Part shown: positions 9,486 through 20,433 of the stretch, one piece after another | Layout of the letters: every line of letters starts with the position of its first letter | Numbering within the stretch: the first letter of the stretch is position 1 | Assembly (NCBI GenBank): GCA_006227825.1 | Contig: SBFS01000010.1 | Span: forward strand, 1 to 38,676 | Origin: Burkholderiales bacterium | GTDB lineage: Bacteria; Pseudomonadota; Gammaproteobacteria; Burkholderiales; Burkholderiaceae_C | Reading direction: 5' to 3' | DNA length: 38,676 nt | The notes under the pieces: generated by a model | Databases searched by the model: none | Told to the model about the DNA's origin: nothing | What the model saw: only the letters and a program-made list of their open reading frames with translations | Position numbers and translations under genes: made by a program

Positions 9486-10583
9486 TTGTCGGTACGCAGT
9501 ACCTACGAGGCCGAGCTGCGGACGCGCGGCTTCAGCGCCGACCCTGCGCAGTTGCGCGCGGTCGAGGCGCTGGAGCGCTGCGCCCGTGAATGGTCCGTCT
9601 ACAAGCAAAGGCGCTCCAACGCGCTCAAGAAGCTCTTTGTCCACCCCGACATTCCTCGTGGCGTCTACATGTACGGGGGCGTGGGGCGCGGCAAGAGCTT
9701 CCTGATGGACTGCTTCTTCAATGCCGTGCCGCTCAGGCGCAAGACCCGCCTGCACTTTCACGAGTTCATGCGCGAGGTCCATCGCGAGTTGCGCGATCTG
9801 CAGGGCACCGTCAACCCGCTGGATGTGCTGGCCCAGCGGATGGCCCAGCGCTACAAGCTGATCTGCTTCGACGAGTTCCATGTGGCGGATGTGACGGATG
9901 CGATGATCCTTCACCGGCTGCTCGATGCGCTGTTCAAGGCCGGCGTGGGGTTCGTGACCACCTCCAATTTCCATCCCGACGGACTCTACCCGGACGGCCT
10001 GCACAGGGACCGGATCCTGCCGGCGATCGAGATGCTCAAGCAGAAGCTGGAGGTGGTCAATGTCGACAACGGCACCGACTACCGCCAGCGCACCCTGACC
10101 CATATCGAGCTCTACCACTGCCCGCTCGGGGAGGAGGCCGATGCGCTGCTGGAGTCCACTTTCGCCAGACTGGCCGAAGCCCACGACGAGGAGCCGGTGA
10201 TGCACATCGAGTCGCGCCAGATCCGGGCGGTGCGCAGGGCCGGCGGCGTGATCTGGTTCGATTTCCGCACCCTCTGTGGCGGTCCACGATCCCAGAACGA
10301 CTACCTGGAGATCGCTTCCCAGTTCCACACGCTGCTGCTGTCCAACGTCCCGCAGATGTCCGTGCGCCAGGCCTCGGAGGCCAGGCGCTTCACATGGCTG
10401 GTGGATGTCCTGTACGACCGCCGGGTCAAGCTGGTCATGTCGGCCGCCGTGCCCGCCGAGCAGCTCTACACCGAAGGGCCGCTGGCGCACGAATTCCCAC
10501 GCACAGTCTCCAGGCTGGGTGAAATGCAGTCGGCCGAGTACCTGGCGCTGCAGCACCGCGTGGTCGACACCGGGCTGACCTGA
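9486..10583 (+). CDS. zapE: ZapE/AFG1-family ATPase
   Basis: TTG start; GVYMYGGVGRGKSFLMD Walker A, LICFDEFHVADVTDAMIL Walker B, AFG1-like. Confidence 0.9.
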   Translation: MSVRSTYEAELRTRGFSADPAQLRAVEALERCAREWSVYKQRRSNALKKLFVHPDIPRGVYMYGGVGRGKSFLMDCFFNAVPLRRKTRLHFHEFMREVHRELRDLQGTVNPLDVLAQRMAQRYKLICFDEFHVADVTDAMILHRLLDALFKAGVGFVTTSNFHPDGLYPDGLHRDRILPAIEMLKQKLEVVNVDNGTDYRQRTLTHIELYHCPLGEEADALLESTFARLAEAHDEEPVMHIESRQIRAVRRAGGVIWFDFRTLCGGPRSQNDYLEIASQFHTLLLSNVPQMSVRQASEARRFTWLVDVLYDRRVKLVMSAAVPAEQLYTEGPLAHEFPRTVSRLGEMQSAEYLALQHRVVDTGLT

Positions 10584-10597
10584 GGCCGGCCACCGGG

Positions 10598-11356
10598 TCA
10601 GGCCAGGGGGTCGATCCGCACGATGGCCAGGGACAGGTTGTCTCCCATCCCCTTGGCACGGGTACGTGCCTTCTGGATCAGGAACTCGCACGCCTCCCTG
10701 GGCGTGAGCATGGCGACCGTGCTGGCGAGTTCGTCCGGGGTGAAGTAGTGCCAGACGCCATCGCTGCAGGCCAGGACCGCATCGCCCGGCTGCAGGCGGT
10801 CCACCACATGGATGTCCACCGGCGGGTCATTGTCCGTACCCAGGCAGCCCATCAGGATGTTCGAGTGGGGGTGGTCCAGCGCCTCTTCCTCGGTGATCTC
10901 GCCCTGGTTGACCAGCGTCTGCACATAAGAGTGGTCCATGGTGCGGAAGACCAGCTTGCCGTGGCGGAAATGGTAGATGCGCGAGTCGCCTGCATGGACC
11001 CAATGGCTGTCGCCGCCCGGGTTGATCAGGAATGCAGCAATGGTGCTGTGTGGCTCCTGCTCGGCCGACACGGCGGTCAGCTTGATCACCAGGTGGGACT
11101 CCTCGACGATCTGGCGCAGCAAAGCGGCAGAGTCGTCGGTCTCGGGGTCGAAGCGCTCGAAGAGCTGGCGGGCCGTCAGCATGACCTGGTCGGATGCCTT
11201 GCGTCCTCCGCTGCGCCCGCCCATGCCGTCGGCCACCACGGCCAGCAGACAGCCGGCTTGCCGGGGATGGTGCAGCAGGCAGACCTGATCCTGCTGGTAG
11301 TCGCGATCCCCACGGTGGATGCCGGTGGACGCGTGGATGCGAAAGCCTTTGGACAT
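10598..11356 (-). CDS. PP2C-family serine/threonine protein phosphatase
   Basis: MSKGFRIHASTGIHRGDRDYQQD, VVADGMGG, HAGDSRIYHFRHG, LACSDGVWHY: PP2C metal-binding motifs. Confidence 0.9.
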   Translation of the reverse strand: MSKGFRIHASTGIHRGDRDYQQDQVCLLHHPRQAGCLLAVVADGMGGRSGGRKASDQVMLTARQLFERFDPETDDSAALLRQIVEESHLVIKLTAVSAEQEPHSTIAAFLINPGGDSHWVHAGDSRIYHFRHGKLVFRTMDHSYVQTLVNQGEITEEEALDHPHSNILMGCLGTDNDPPVDIHVVDRLQPGDAVLACSDGVWHYFTPDELASTVAMLTPREACEFLIQKARTRAKGMGDNLSLAIVRIDPLA

Positions 11357-11535
11357 GCGGGTGGACTCGGGCGTACAGGGGGGTGACCTCAACCGGGGTC
11401 AGCCGTTGATGTTAACCACGAATGGCCGTGTGCCGGAACGCGGACCGAAAAACGGGTGCGGGGACGAAGCTTCCGTTGTTGCCAGGCTGCAAGTCGGCTC
11501 CGGCTGGTGCCACAGGCTTTGGCAGGCCAAAGGTC

Positions 11536-12336
11536 TCACCAGAAACGCCACCAGGGGGTGGGGTCGGCATAGCCCTGGGTGAGGTAGCGGCTTTGCGGAA
11601 AATTCGCCACCAGCACGCGCCGGGCGTCATCGCGCAGCCGGGTCATGCCCAGTTCGTCGTAGGCACGAACGAGGATGAACAGTGCCTCTTCCAGAGCCGG
11701 GGCGTCCGGATAGTCCGACAGTGCCACCTGTGCCCGGTTGATGGCCGCCAGATGCGCTCCCCTGCTGAGGTAGTAGCGCGCCACGTGGACTTCATACTGG
11801 GCCAGGGAGTTGACGATGTAGGTCATGCGCAACCGGGCATCCGGGGCATAGCGCGAATCGGGGAAACGGGCCACCAGATCGCGGAACGCCTCGAAGGACT
11901 CCTTGGCGGCTTTCTGGTCGCGCTCGGACAGGTCCTGCCGCGCCAGGGACCCGAAAAGTCCCAGGTTGTCGTTGAAATTCACCAGACCCTTCAGGTAGAG
12001 GGCGTAGTCAAGCGCCGGGCTGGTCGGGTGAAGGCGAAGAAACCGCGTGATGGTCGCCTGGGCCTGCGCCGGCTCGCCACCCTTGTAGTAGGCGTAGGCC
12101 TTTTCCAGCTGGGCCTGCTGGGCCATCGGGGTCCCGGCTGCGCGTCCTTCGAGTTTCTCGAAGAGCACGGCCGCCCGGTCGAAGTTGCCGGCCACGCGCT
12201 CGTCCCGGGCCTCCTGCGCCAGTCGCTCGACGCTCCAGCCCGCGGTCTCGTCCTTGGGCGTGCTCCCGCATCCAGCCAGGAGGCCCAGGGCCAGTGCCAG
12301 CAGCGGCAGGACAGATAATCTGGGGGAAGTCAGCAC
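11536..12336 (-). CDS. bamD: outer membrane protein assembly factor BamD
   Basis: GTG start proposed at 12336; lipobox LLAGC; TPR organisation; C-term matches BamD family. Confidence 0.87.
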   Translation of the reverse strand: MLTSPRLSVLPLLALALGLLAGCGSTPKDETAGWSVERLAQEARDERVAGNFDRAAVLFEKLEGRAAGTPMAQQAQLEKAYAYYKGGEPAQAQATITRFLRLHPTSPALDYALYLKGLVNFNDNLGLFGSLARQDLSERDQKAAKESFEAFRDLVARFPDSRYAPDARLRMTYIVNSLAQYEVHVARYYLSRGAHLAAINRAQVALSDYPDAPALEEALFILVRAYDELGMTRLRDDARRVLVANFPQSRYLTQGYADPTPWWRFW

Positions 12337-12394
12337 GCGTGGACCTTTAGGACGGGACAGCCAATTGCCATCGGAAATTATATCGGCGGGGGGG

Positions 12395-13402
12395 GTGTCT
12401 CCGGGGGATGATGCACCCGACGCCATCGACGACCTCCAGCAGGATGGCGAGACGCGCGGGCTGTCGGTGCCTGCCGGTCTGCATGGCGAGCGCCTCGACC
12501 GCGCGCTGGCCCTCCTGATCCCCGAGTTCTCGCGCAGCTATCTGCAGCAGCAGGTCACCGCGCAGGGCGTGCAGCTCAACGGTCGGGTCGCCTCCAAGGC
12601 CGCTGCCCGTGTCTCGGCCGGAGACCGGTTGACGGTCACGCTCAGGCCGACCGCACAGGCCATGGCCTTCGTGCCGCAGCCGATGGAGATTCCGGTGGTG
12701 TACGAGGACGAGGACCTGCTGGTGATCGACAAGCCCGCGGGGCTCGTCGTCCATCCGGCGGCGGGCAACTGGAGCGGAACCCTGCTCAACGGCCTGCTGG
12801 CCCGGCACCCCGAGGCCGCTGCCCTGCCTCGCGCGGGGATCGTCCACCGCCTGGACAAGGACACATCGGGTCTGATGCTGGTCGCCAAGAGCCGGCTGGC
12901 GATGGATGCGCTGGTCCGGGCCATTGCCGACCGGTCGGTGAGGCGCCAGTATCTCGCGCTCGCCCACGGCAGGTGGGGTGGGCTCGCCGTGCAAGATGTG
13001 GACCAGCCGATCGGCCGGGACCCGCGCAACCGGCTGCGGATGGCCGTCCTGGGTGAGGGACAGGCGGGCGCCCGTGCGGCGCGCACCACGTTCTGCCTGC
13101 TCGGCCAGGCGCAGGACACGGCGGCGTTGGCCTGCCGGCTGCACACGGGGCGCACCCACCAGATCCGTGTCCACCTGGCCTGGCTCGGGCACCCGCTGCT
13201 CGCCGATGCCCTGTACGGCGGCCGTGCTGCGCATGGCATGACGCGCCAGGCGCTCCATGCCACGCGCCTGGAGCTGGCCCATCCCGTCAGTGGCCAGCCT
13301 CTGCGCCTGGATTCGCGGCCGCCAGCCGATTTCTGCGCGGCTATGCAGGCCCTGGGCCTTCGGTACAATGAAGCCAGCAGTCTTTGCCCCGGGGATTCCT
13401 GA
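12395..13402 (+). CDS. rluD: 23S rRNA pseudouridine synthase RluD
   Basis: S4 domain plus GIVHRLDKDTSGLMLVAK and TGRTHQIRVHLAWLGHPLLADALYG; proposed GTG start abutting a G-tract (start uncertain; the ORF is open upstream). Confidence 0.88.
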   Translation: MSPGDDAPDAIDDLQQDGETRGLSVPAGLHGERLDRALALLIPEFSRSYLQQQVTAQGVQLNGRVASKAAARVSAGDRLTVTLRPTAQAMAFVPQPMEIPVVYEDEDLLVIDKPAGLVVHPAAGNWSGTLLNGLLARHPEAAALPRAGIVHRLDKDTSGLMLVAKSRLAMDALVRAIADRSVRRQYLALAHGRWGGLAVQDVDQPIGRDPRNRLRMAVLGEGQAGARAARTTFCLLGQAQDTAALACRLHTGRTHQIRVHLAWLGHPLLADALYGGRAAHGMTRQALHATRLELAHPVSGQPLRLDSRPPADFCAAMQALGLRYNEASSLCPGDS

Positions 13403-13584
13403 TTCCGTCCCGGTTGCGGGCTGTGCAAGCCAGGGACTGCGGCTGTGGCCCGCCAGGCCGCGCCCGGTCCCTCCGTGTTCGTGCGGAGCCCGGGTGGCCC
13501 GCGTGTCGCCGCGGTGGCCGGGGCGCCTGCAGGTCATCGACCCCTTCCTGATTCGTCACCGCCCGCGACGAACCCGTCCTGCCC

Positions 13585-14346
13585 ATGAATACCTCTGAAG
13601 CCAAGCGAGTCCTGGAGACGGCCCTGATCTGTTCGGCCCAGCCCCTGAGCCTCAGGGATATGGGGCAGCTGTTCGACCAGGCCGTCGCCCCCGACACGCT
13701 CAAGCTGATGCTGGCGGACCTGCAGCTTGAATGGACGGGGCGTGGTGTCGAGCTGGTGCAGGTGGCCAGCGGGTGGCGATTCCAGAGCCGGCCTGAACTG
13801 CGCTCCTATCTGGACCGCCTGCATCCCGAGAAGCCGCCGCGCTACAGCCGGGCCACCCTGGAGACGCTGGCCATCATCGCGTACCGGCAGCCGGTCACCC
13901 GCGGCGACATGGAAGAGATCAGGGGAGTCACCATCAATTCGCTGATCATCAAGCAACTGGAAGACCGCGGCTGGATCGAGGTGATCGGACACCGGGAGAC
14001 CGTCGGCCGCCCCGCGCTTTTTGCCACCACGAGGCAGTTCCTCGACGACCTCGGGCTGTCCTCTCTGGACCAGTTGCCGCCGCTGGAGGCGACAGGCGTT
14101 CAGGAATCTGCACTCGACCGCCTGGACCTTGACTCCCTGGGGGGGCTGGCCGTGGAGGACGACGCCGCCGGCGCCTTGCCGGGCGCCGAGCCGGACAGTC
14201 GATCTCCCGACCTGCACCCGCAGGACAGCCCTTTCGGCGACCGCCCCGACGCAGATCATGCGACCGCGCCGCAGCAGCCGCCGTCCGCAACAACTCCCAC
14301 ACAGGATCCCCATGAAGCCGGTCAAGCCAGCACGCCCCAGACCTGA
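13585..14346 (+). CDS. scpB: segregation and condensation protein B
   Basis: [66 protein letters not shown]. Confidence 0.93.
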   Translation: MNTSEAKRVLETALICSAQPLSLRDMGQLFDQAVAPDTLKLMLADLQLEWTGRGVELVQVASGWRFQSRPELRSYLDRLHPEKPPRYSRATLETLAIIAYRQPVTRGDMEEIRGVTINSLIIKQLEDRGWIEVIGHRETVGRPALFATTRQFLDDLGLSSLDQLPPLEATGVQESALDRLDLDSLGGLAVEDDAAGALPGAEPDSRSPDLHPQDSPFGDRPDADHATAPQQPPSATTPTQDPHEAGQASTPQT

Positions 14347-15526
14347 CGCGCAGCGCAAGGCCGAACCGTCCCGGGAGCGCCCGCCGCGCCACCCGTCCGG
14401 GACCACTCAGGCACTGGACATGGATGCCGTGGTCAGCGGGGCTTTCGACGCCGAGCAGGACGGCGGCACGTCCGACGCGCCGGTCAAGCGGGTGCTCGCG
14501 CCCCAGGTCGATGCCCCCAAGCTGCACAAGGTGCTGGCGCAGGCCGGCATGGGTTCACGCCTGGAGATGGAGAAGCTCATTCTGGAGGGGCGCATCTCGG
14601 TCAACGGCGAGCCGGCCCATGTGGGGCAGCGCATCCGTTTCGGCGACGTGATCAAGGTCAACGGCAAGCCGGTGCGCGTGCGGATGACGCCACCGCCTCC
14701 GCGCGTTCTGGCCTACCACAAGCCGGCGGGCGAAGTCGTGACGCACGACGACCCGCAGAACCGTCCCACCGTGTTCCGGCGCCTGCCGAGGCTGCCGCAA
14801 GGCAAGTGGCAGTCGGTGGGCCGGCTCGACCTGAACACCGAGGGGCTGCTCCTGTTCACGAGTTCCGGAGAGCTGGCCAACAGGCTCATGCACCCGCGCT
14901 TCGGGCTGGAGCGGGAATATGCGGTGCGGGTGCTGGGCGCCTTGTCGGACGGGGAGAGGCAGCGCCTGCTCGACGGCATCAATCTGGAGGACGGGCCGGC
15001 CCAGTTCGGTTCCATCGAGGAGGGCGGCGGTGAGGGTGCCAACTGCTGGTACCGCGTGACGATTGCCGAGGGACGCAACCGCGAGGTGCGGCGCCTTTTC
15101 GAGGCGGTGGGGCATGCGGTCAGCCGCCTGATCCGCATCCGGTACGGTGCGGTCGTGCTGCCTCGCGGTCTGCGACGCGGAACCTGGGTCGAGCTGGATG
15201 CCCGGGATGTGGACCGGCTGACCCAGGCCGCCGGACTCTCCGATCGGTCTCCCAAGGGGCAGGACGGTTCGCCGAGGTCCGGGCCGCCGGCGCAGCGTGG
15301 CCGGAGACCGGCACCGGCCGGTGGCGGGGTGCCTGGCGGGCGCAATGGCCGGTCGCAGGTCCCGTCGGGTTCCCGCGGCAACGCGCCAGGCGGGATCCCG
15401 GATCCGATGAAGACTTCCGTGGGCTACATAGGCCAGGACGCCATGCAGCGGCGCCGCGGTGCCACGCCGCCGCGGGGTGGTCCTGCCGGCGGCGGGCGGA
15501 CCCGGGGGCGGCGCAGCGGGCGCTGA
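14312..15526 (+). CDS. rluB: 23S rRNA pseudouridine synthase RluB family
   Basis: From ATG 14312, overlapping scpB; S4 domain [49 protein letters not shown]; low-complexity basic C-term. Confidence 0.9.
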   Translation: MKPVKPARPRPDAQRKAEPSRERPPRHPSGTTQALDMDAVVSGAFDAEQDGGTSDAPVKRVLAPQVDAPKLHKVLAQAGMGSRLEMEKLILEGRISVNGEPAHVGQRIRFGDVIKVNGKPVRVRMTPPPPRVLAYHKPAGEVVTHDDPQNRPTVFRRLPRLPQGKWQSVGRLDLNTEGLLLFTSSGELANRLMHPRFGLEREYAVRVLGALSDGERQRLLDGINLEDGPAQFGSIEEGGGEGANCWYRVTIAEGRNREVRRLFEAVGHAVSRLIRIRYGAVVLPRGLRRGTWVELDARDVDRLTQAAGLSDRSPKGQDGSPRSGPPAQRGRRPAPAGGGVPGGRNGRSQVPSGSRGNAPGGIPDPMKTSVGYIGQDAMQRRRGATPPRGGPAGGGRTRGRRSGR

Positions 15527-15702
15527 ACGGCAACTGCGCGGCCACCGAAAGCAGCCCCTGACGGGCCTGGGGCCTCTCTGTCCTCTTCGGGGCCGGCAGG
15601 GGATGGCCTGCAAGACGGCCTGGCAGCCAGGTCGTTGTAAAATGAAAAGCTTTGTGGCGAGCGCTGCTGCCGCCCCGTCATTCTCTCCAACATAGGAACA
15701 TC

Positions 15703-16128
15703 ATGGCCATCGAACGTACCCTCTCGATCATCAAGCCCGACGCCGTTGCCAAGAACGTCATCGGACAGATCTACGCCCGTTTCGAGGCTGCCGGTCTGAA
15801 GATCGTTGCCGCGCGCATGGCTCACCTGTCGCGCCGCGAGGCCGAGCAGTTCTATGCCGTTCACAAGGAGCGGCCCTTCTTCAAGGATCTGGTGGACTTC
15901 ATGGTGTCCGGTCCGGTGATGATCCAGGTGCTCGAGGGCGAGGGCGCCATCGCCAAGAACCGCGACCTCATGGGCGCGACAGATCCCAAGAAGGCGGCTC
16001 CCGGCACCATCCGGGCCGACTTCGCCGACAGCATCGATGCCAATGCCGTGCATGGCTCCGACGCTCCCGAAACGGCTGCCGTGGAAGTGGGTTTCTTCTT
16101 CCCCGGCATGAACGTCTACTCGCGTTGA
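15703..16128 (+). CDS. ndk: nucleoside diphosphate kinase
   Basis: 141 aa; [21 protein letters not shown] and [20 protein letters not shown]. Confidence 0.98.
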   Translation: MAIERTLSIIKPDAVAKNVIGQIYARFEAAGLKIVAARMAHLSRREAEQFYAVHKERPFFKDLVDFMVSGPVMIQVLEGEGAIAKNRDLMGATDPKKAAPGTIRADFADSIDANAVHGSDAPETAAVEVGFFFPGMNVYSR

Positions 16129-16213
16129 CCGGGTTGACCGCGCGCGGTGGCCAGCCACGCCCCCGGCGTGTCGGTCGGCCATGCTCGGTCTTCATGCGCA
16201 GGGGGCGTGTCCG

Positions 16214-17359
16214 ATGACCACCAACCTGCTGGACCTGGATCTGGAGGGGCTGGTCCGCCTTTTCGAAGGGATGGGCGAAAAGCGGTTCCGTGCGGTCCAG
16301 GTGTTCCGCTGGATCCACCAGAAGGGTGCCCAGGACTTCGAGGCGATGACGGACCTGGCCAAGAGCCTGCGCTCCCGCCTGCCCCAGTTGTGCTCGCTGC
16401 GGCAGCTCCCTGTGCTGTCCAGGCAGGATTCGGCCGACGGGACCATCAAGTGGCTGTTCGACGTCGGGGACGGCAACGCCGTCGAGACCGTGTTCATCCC
16501 GGAGGAAGACCGCGGCACGCTGTGCATTTCCTCCCAGGCCGGCTGCGCCGTGGGCTGCCGCTTCTGCTCGACCGGGCACCAGGGCTTTTCCCGCAACCTT
16601 CGTACCGGGGAGATCGTGGCCCAGCTCTGGCAAGCCGAGCACTTCCTGCGCCGCCACCTCGGCCGCAGCGACCGCGTGGTCACAAACGTGGTCATGATGG
16701 GCATGGGGGAGCCGTTGCAGAACTACGCGGCCCTGCTGCCTGCGCTCAGGGTCATGCTCGACGACCACGCCTACGGCCTGTCAAGGCGCCGCCTGACGGT
16801 ATCCACCTCCGGCGTCGTGCCGATGATGGACCGCCTGGCTGCCGATTGCCCGGTGGCGCTGGCCGTGTCGCTGCATGCACCCAACGACGCCCTGCGTGAC
16901 GACCTGGTTCCCCTGAACCGCAAGTATCCCCTGCAGGAGCTGCTCGACGCATGCCTGCGCTATCTGCCCTCGGCGCCGCGCGACTTCATCACCTTCGAGT
17001 ACTGCATGCTCGCGGGTGTCAACGACCAGCCCGAGCATGCGCGCGAGCTGCTGCAACTGCTGCAGCGGCATCGTGGCACGGGTGTGCCGTGCAAGGTCAA
17101 CCTCATTCCCTTCAATCCCTTCCCGGACTCCGGTCTGACCTGTTCATCGCGGCCCGTGGTGCAACAGTTCGGCCGGATACTCAACGACGGTGGTATCGTC
17201 ACCACGATCCGCAAGACCCGAGGCGACGACATTGATGCGGCCTGCGGCCAGCTCGCCGGCGACGTGCTGGACCGCACCAACGCCGCTGAGCGACTCGCAC
17301 GTCGCCGGGAGGCGCCGGCCTTCCCCGTCCGCATCGTCCGTCCTGAAAGGCAGGCATGA
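16214..17359 (+). CDS. rlmN: 23S rRNA (adenine2503-C2)-methyltransferase / tRNA methyltransferase
   Basis: Radical-SAM [16 protein letters not shown]; RlmN family architecture. Confidence 0.96.
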   Translation: MTTNLLDLDLEGLVRLFEGMGEKRFRAVQVFRWIHQKGAQDFEAMTDLAKSLRSRLPQLCSLRQLPVLSRQDSADGTIKWLFDVGDGNAVETVFIPEEDRGTLCISSQAGCAVGCRFCSTGHQGFSRNLRTGEIVAQLWQAEHFLRRHLGRSDRVVTNVVMMGMGEPLQNYAALLPALRVMLDDHAYGLSRRRLTVSTSGVVPMMDRLAADCPVALAVSLHAPNDALRDDLVPLNRKYPLQELLDACLRYLPSAPRDFITFEYCMLAGVNDQPEHARELLQLLQRHRGTGVPCKVNLIPFNPFPDSGLTCSSRPVVQQFGRILNDGGIVTTIRKTRGDDIDAACGQLAGDVLDRTNAAERLARRREAPAFPVRIVRPERQA

Positions 17360-18183
17360 CCCACGTTGCAAGCCCCCGTCCCGATGCACGTCCCATCCGG
17401 CTTCTCCTGCTGATGCTGGCCCTGGCTTGGCTGCTGTCCGGCTGCGCCGCGCCGGCTCCATCGGCCGGTGATCCGTCCGCGGGCCCCATCACCGAGTTCG
17501 ACGAACCCGAGGCCCGCAAGCGCGCCCGCATCCGCATGGAGCTGGCCACCGGATACTTCGAGCAGGGGCGCACCGACATCGCGCTGGACGAGATCAAGCA
17601 GGCGCTGGCTGCCGATGCCTCCTACGTGCCGGCCTTCATCCTGCGCGGGCTGGTCTTCATGCAGATGAACAATCCGCGCCTGGCCGAGGAGAGTTTCCAG
17701 CGCGCCCTGCAGCTGAGTCCGCGGGATCCCGATGCGCTTCACAACTACGGCTGGTTCCAGTGCCAGCAGGGACGCCATGCGCAGGCTGTCGAGTTCTTCA
17801 ACAGGGCACTGGCCAGTCCCGTGTACGGGGGCCAGGCGCGCACCTACATGGCCAAGGGGGTTTGCCAGGTCCGCATGGGCCAGCTGGCCGAGGCCGAGGG
17901 CAGTCTGGCCCGATCCTACGAGCTCGATCCGGGCAACCCCATCGCCGGGTACAACCTGGCGCTGCTGCTGTTCGCCCGCGGCGAGGACGAACGCGCGCAG
18001 TTCATCGTCCGGCGCCTGAACAACAGCGAACTGGCCAACGCCGAGACGCTCTGGCTGGGCATCAAGATCGAGCGCAGGCTGGGCAATGCGGAGGTGGTCG
18101 AGCAGCTGGCCAACCAGCTTGGCCGGCGCTTTGCCGAGTCCAGGGAATGGGGGCTGTACCAGCGGGGGGCTTTTCATGAATGA
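17356..18183 (+). CDS. pilW: type IV pilus biogenesis/stability TPR lipoprotein PilW/PilF-like
   Basis: Lipobox LLSGC followed by TPRs; position between rlmN and rodZ-like gene; ATGA overlap with rlmN. Confidence 0.85.
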   Translation: MTHVASPRPDARPIRLLLLMLALAWLLSGCAAPAPSAGDPSAGPITEFDEPEARKRARIRMELATGYFEQGRTDIALDEIKQALAADASYVPAFILRGLVFMQMNNPRLAEESFQRALQLSPRDPDALHNYGWFQCQQGRHAQAVEFFNRALASPVYGGQARTYMAKGVCQVRMGQLAEAEGSLARSYELDPGNPIAGYNLALLLFARGEDERAQFIVRRLNNSELANAETLWLGIKIERRLGNAEVVEQLANQLGRRFAESREWGLYQRGAFHE

Positions 18184-19084
18184 CCAGGTTGCCGGCGAGG
18201 CCGGTTCGTCCGACTCCACCTGGTCCCGTCCCGAGCGTCTGCAGCAGGCCCGGGAGGGCGCGGGGCTGCACATCGCCGCCCTGGCTGCGGCGCTGAAGGT
18301 GCCGGTTAGAAAACTGGAGGCTCTGGAGGCCGGGCGCTACGAAGAGCTGCCCGACCTGACCTTCGCACGTGCGCTGGCTTCCAGCGCCTGCCGGCACCTG
18401 CGCATCGATCCTGCGCCGGTGCTGGCCCAGATACCGTTGCCAGGTCGCCCGGTGCTGGCGGACACGACCAAGTCGCTCGACACCTCGTTCCGCTCGCCCC
18501 GGGAAGGCGCCATCGCCACCAATGCCGGTGCCCCGGCACGGCGCGTCTGGTGGGTGGCTGCCGTGCTGGGGGCAGGGGCCGTGGCCCTGTATTTCTGGCC
18601 CGCTGCGCTGGACGAAAAGGCACCCGGGCCCGTGCCGGCCGAGATGGTCCGGCCTGCGCCTGCCGAGAGCCAGGCACCCGTGCCGCCGGCTGGAGAAGGG
18701 GCGCCTGCCGCCGATTCGCCACAGGCCCTGCCACTGCTGATGCCCGAGCCGTCTGCCGCACCCGCCTTGCCGGAGCAGACGGGTTCTGCCGTCCAGGGCA
18801 CTGCCGCCCCCACCGAGCCGGCCGCCGAGGCGCCGCCGCCCGATCCCGGCAAGCTGCTCGTCATCCGGGCGCGGGGAGAAACCTGGATCGAGGTGGTCAA
18901 CGGTGCCGGCAGTGTGGTCGTGCAGCGTGTGCTCAGGGCCGGCGACAGCGTGGATTTCTCGGCTTCGCCTCCCTACGCGGTGGTCATCGGGCGCGCCGAT
19001 GCGGTCGACGTCTTCGTGCGTGGCAATGCGTTCGATGTCTTGCCGCATGCCCGCAACAGCGTGGCGAGGTTCGAGGTGAAGTGA
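18176..19084 (+). CDS. RodZ-like helix-turn-helix membrane protein
   Basis: N-term HTH ([35 protein letters not shown]), single [20 protein letters not shown], Pro/Ala linker, C-term DUF4115-like domain. Confidence 0.82.
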   Translation: MNDQVAGEAGSSDSTWSRPERLQQAREGAGLHIAALAAALKVPVRKLEALEAGRYEELPDLTFARALASSACRHLRIDPAPVLAQIPLPGRPVLADTTKSLDTSFRSPREGAIATNAGAPARRVWWVAAVLGAGAVALYFWPAALDEKAPGPVPAEMVRPAPAESQAPVPPAGEGAPAADSPQALPLLMPEPSAAPALPEQTGSAVQGTAAPTEPAAEAPPPDPGKLLVIRARGETWIEVVNGAGSVVVQRVLRAGDSVDFSASPPYAVVIGRADAVDVFVRGNAFDVLPHARNSVARFEVK

Positions 19085-19086
19085 TC

Positions 19087-20358
19087 ATGGATGGCAATCG
19101 TTCGGCCCTTGCGCCGATTTCCCTGCCGGCACCGGCACCCCGACGGACGGTCCAGGGCGTGGTGGCCTGGGGTGACCACAAGGTCACCGTGGGGGGCAAC
19201 GCACCCGTGCGCGTGCAGTCGATGACCAACACCGACACGGCCGACGCCGTGGCCACGGCCATCCAGGTCAAGGAGCTGGCACAGGCCGGTTCGGAGCTGG
19301 TCCGGATCACCGTGAACAACGACGAGGCGGCCAGGGCGGTACCCTACATCCGGGAGCAGCTCGACCGGATGGGTGTCCATGTGCCCCTGATCGGCGACTT
19401 CCACTACAACGGACATCGCCTGCTGACCGATCACCCCGACTGTGCGGTGGCCCTCTCCAAGTACCGCATCAACCCGGGCAATGTCGGGCGAGGGGAGAAG
19501 GGCGACCGGCAGTTCGCCCAGATGGTCGAACTCGCCGCGCGTCACGACAAGGCCATCCGCATCGGAGTCAACTGGGGCAGTCTCGACCAGGATCTGCTGG
19601 CCCGCCTGATGGACGAGAACGCCCGCCGTGCCCAGCCGTGGGATACCCGGCAGGTGATGTACGAGGCGCTCATCTCGTCTGCACTCGAGTCTGCCCATCG
19701 CGCCGAGCAGATCGGGCTTCGGCGTGACCAGGTCGTGCTGTCCTGCAAGGTCAGTGCCGTGCAGGACCTGATCGCGGTGTACCAGGAGCTTGCACGGCGC
19801 ACCGATCATGCCCTGCACCTGGGGTTGACCGAAGCCGGGATGGGGACCAAGGGCATCGTGGCCTCCACGGCAGCGCTGTCCGTGCTGTTGCAGCAGGGCA
19901 TCGGGGACACCATCCGGGTGTCGCTGACGCCGCAACCGGGTGAGCCGCGGACCCAGGAGGTCCTGGTGGCCTCCGAGATCCTGCAGGCCCTGGGACTGCG
20001 CACCTTTGTCCCCAGCGTGGTGGCCTGCCCGGGGTGTGGCCGCACCACCAGCACCACTTTCCAGGAGCTGGCCAAGGAGATCGACGACTTCCTGCGCCAG
20101 GCCATGCCGGTCTGGCGCGAGCGCTACCCGGGGGTCGAAAACCTCAGGGTGGCCGTCATGGGCTGCATCGTCAACGGGCCCGGCGAGAGCAAGCATGCCG
20201 ACATCGGCATCAGCCTGCCGGGCACGGGGGAAGCGCCTGCCGCCCCGGTGTACATCGACGGACAGAAAGTCCAGACGCTGCGCGGCGATGCCATCGCGCA
20301 GGAGTTCCGCGACATCGTCCAGGACTACATCGAGCGGCGCTTCGGAGCGCATGCCTGA
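19087..20358 (+). CDS. ispG: 4-hydroxy-3-methylbut-2-enyl diphosphate synthase
   Basis: [74 protein letters not shown]. Confidence 0.97.
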   Translation: MDGNRSALAPISLPAPAPRRTVQGVVAWGDHKVTVGGNAPVRVQSMTNTDTADAVATAIQVKELAQAGSELVRITVNNDEAARAVPYIREQLDRMGVHVPLIGDFHYNGHRLLTDHPDCAVALSKYRINPGNVGRGEKGDRQFAQMVELAARHDKAIRIGVNWGSLDQDLLARLMDENARRAQPWDTRQVMYEALISSALESAHRAEQIGLRRDQVVLSCKVSAVQDLIAVYQELARRTDHALHLGLTEAGMGTKGIVASTAALSVLLQQGIGDTIRVSLTPQPGEPRTQEVLVASEILQALGLRTFVPSVVACPGCGRTTSTTFQELAKEIDDFLRQAMPVWRERYPGVENLRVAVMGCIVNGPGESKHADIGISLPGTGEAPAAPVYIDGQKVQTLRGDAIAQEFRDIVQDYIERRFGAHA

Positions 20359-20433
20359 AACGCACGAGGGCGTTGACCGGCCGGCTCCTGACGGAACCCG
20401 CCGCCGGACGGCCCGTGAACCCGGAACCGAACA

